A stretch of 64,000 bases of DNA from Arctopsyche grandis (lineage: Eukaryota; Arthropoda; Insecta; Trichoptera; Hydropsychidae), in the NCBI RefSeq assembly GCF_051622035.1, contig NC_135358.1, positions 24,890,501-24,954,500 of the forward strand. The letters are read 5' to 3'. Positions 62,934-64,000 of the stretch are shown here, piece after piece; within the stretch, counting starts at the first letter, position 1, and every line of letters starts with the position of its first letter. The translations under genes and the position numbers were made by a program. The notes under the pieces are model-generated. The model saw nothing but the letters and a program-made list of their open reading frames with translations. It was not told the origin of the DNA and searched no databases.

Positions 62934-64000
62934 CTATAAATAGATAATTAAAGTTTCTTTCATACCAAAGTACACATCACATAATTCGATACGCATAAAA
63001 ATAACTGATATAAGCAACAGAGTTTATCGCTCTCACTTTGACCTTAATGTTGCATCAGGCGTTATCTACAGATGTATATTTGAATTTATTTCATTAGAAG
63101 TGACGAACGCACTAAATCTAACGTATTACAAAAGAGTAAATCAATTCCAAGTTCGGTGATTGCTTCAGGCCTGCCATCATTATGTGCACCTGCCCTTAAA
63201 TGCAACATCCATACATACATATGTATTTACATCTGAAGAAATGCTTCAGGCATTCGAATCACCATCTACATAAAGTGGCCAAGGACAAGAGACGGCCAGG
63301 ATCCAATTCAGATTCGAGTGATGTAATGCCGACATCATGACACATTTATTTATTTAATTTTGCATGTAAGCATGTACATATTGTGAATTAACTTGAAATA
63401 CTAACCTACGCCAATACGATAAGCTGCATTTCCAAAAAAAAGATAAGGTCAACGCCGATAAGCGTGAATAAATATGCCTAAACTAACCTAACCTAAACTA
63501 AACTAATATAACCTGCAACAACACGATAAGCTTCATTTAAAAAATAAGATAAAACAAACAAGAATGAAAATACATATGAATTGTACATTCGTTTCATTTT
63601 CGACATTGGAATATATTGTATTATTTTTTATCTAACTAGAAGATAGATTAATTTTAAATAATTCACATATGATAATATTCAAGATTATGTTGTAGCAAAA
63701 AGAAAAGACGAATAATGCCTGATGAGTCCAACATTTAGTCAGATAAGTCCACTTAACGGTCAAAATATAGTTTTTATTACAAATGCCAATAAAGCAGTAA
63801 TATGCTTGCAGTTAGCAAACATGACATTAATTTTCCGTAAAAAAACGTGAAGAAGAATGGTCGAGATATTAAATGAAATCAAGGGAAATCTTGAACTAGA
63901 TGACACTATACATTAGGTTCAATAAACGTAAATTGCGGAAAATGTTCGAGTTAAAAAACAATAACTCAATTTATTGATTTAGTTATTGTTTTAATGATTT
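62934..64000. other. Upstream intron or 5' region of ERR
   Basis: The ERR coding exon is preceded by a splice acceptor, so at least one leader exon lies further right, possibly outside the window. Near 63405-63460 and 63505-63560 there is a diverged duplication (CGATAAGCTGCATTT / CGATAAGCTTCATTT). 63478-63512 has CTAACCTAACCTAAA-type repeats. No coding frame. Confidence 0.5.

Overview
The window is nuclear DNA of an insect. Genes are AT-rich, split by short GT-AG introns, and end in AATAAA signals. They include a single insect-type estrogen-related nuclear receptor, and the space between genes is filled with Helitrons, tRNA-derived SINEs, MITEs, LINE debris and TACATATG-type simple sequence. 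I cannot fix the insect order. Nothing in it is prokaryotic or viral.

Six protein genes can be reconstructed; in the five with introns, exon lengths sum to whole codons and all splice sites are GT-AG. Left to right: (1) 4183-9691 (+), a secreted 311-residue protein of a family I do not recognise, with a 4.2-kb repeat-filled first intron; (2) 9901-11244 (-), RRP36, a ribosome-biogenesis factor, convergent with gene 1 (stop codons about 210 bp apart); (3) 11893-13826 (+), a BTB-BACK-Kelch protein, divergent from RRP36 over a shared 650-bp promoter region; (4) 14865-21857 (-), a 21-exon, 1458-residue type I membrane protein built from four WAP / thyroglobulin-1 / antistasin modules, a Kunitz domain, two more thyroglobulin-1 domains and a membrane anchor; (5) 53801-56502 (-), a lysocardiolipin/1-acylglycerol-phosphate acyltransferase (LCLAT1/AGPAT5-like) whose second intron holds (6) a small intronless Cys/His-rich gene on the opposite strand (55413-55865). 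At the right end, 60069-62927 (-), lies the complete coding region of estrogen-related receptor ERR, the best-identified gene of the window.

From about 22 to 53.8 kb there is no confidently identified gene. It holds a probable 5' UTR exon (37295-37490, -), two orphan signal-peptide exons (31588, 39411, both +) that probably start genes with long introns, and many repeats: a 353-bp foldback element with a perfect 56-bp inverted repeat, two hAT MITEs with 8-bp target duplications, a TTAA-flanked piggyBac-like MITE, a solo-LTR candidate, a three-level nest of transposons at 42.5-43.5 kb, and several two- to three-copy repeat families. At the left, 951-2253 is a Helitron carrying about 1 kb of GC-rich minisatellite.

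The most novel items are the modular multi-inhibitor membrane protein, the Helitron/minisatellite composite, and the 24-kb foldback element. No CRISPR, rRNA or functional tRNA gene was seen.
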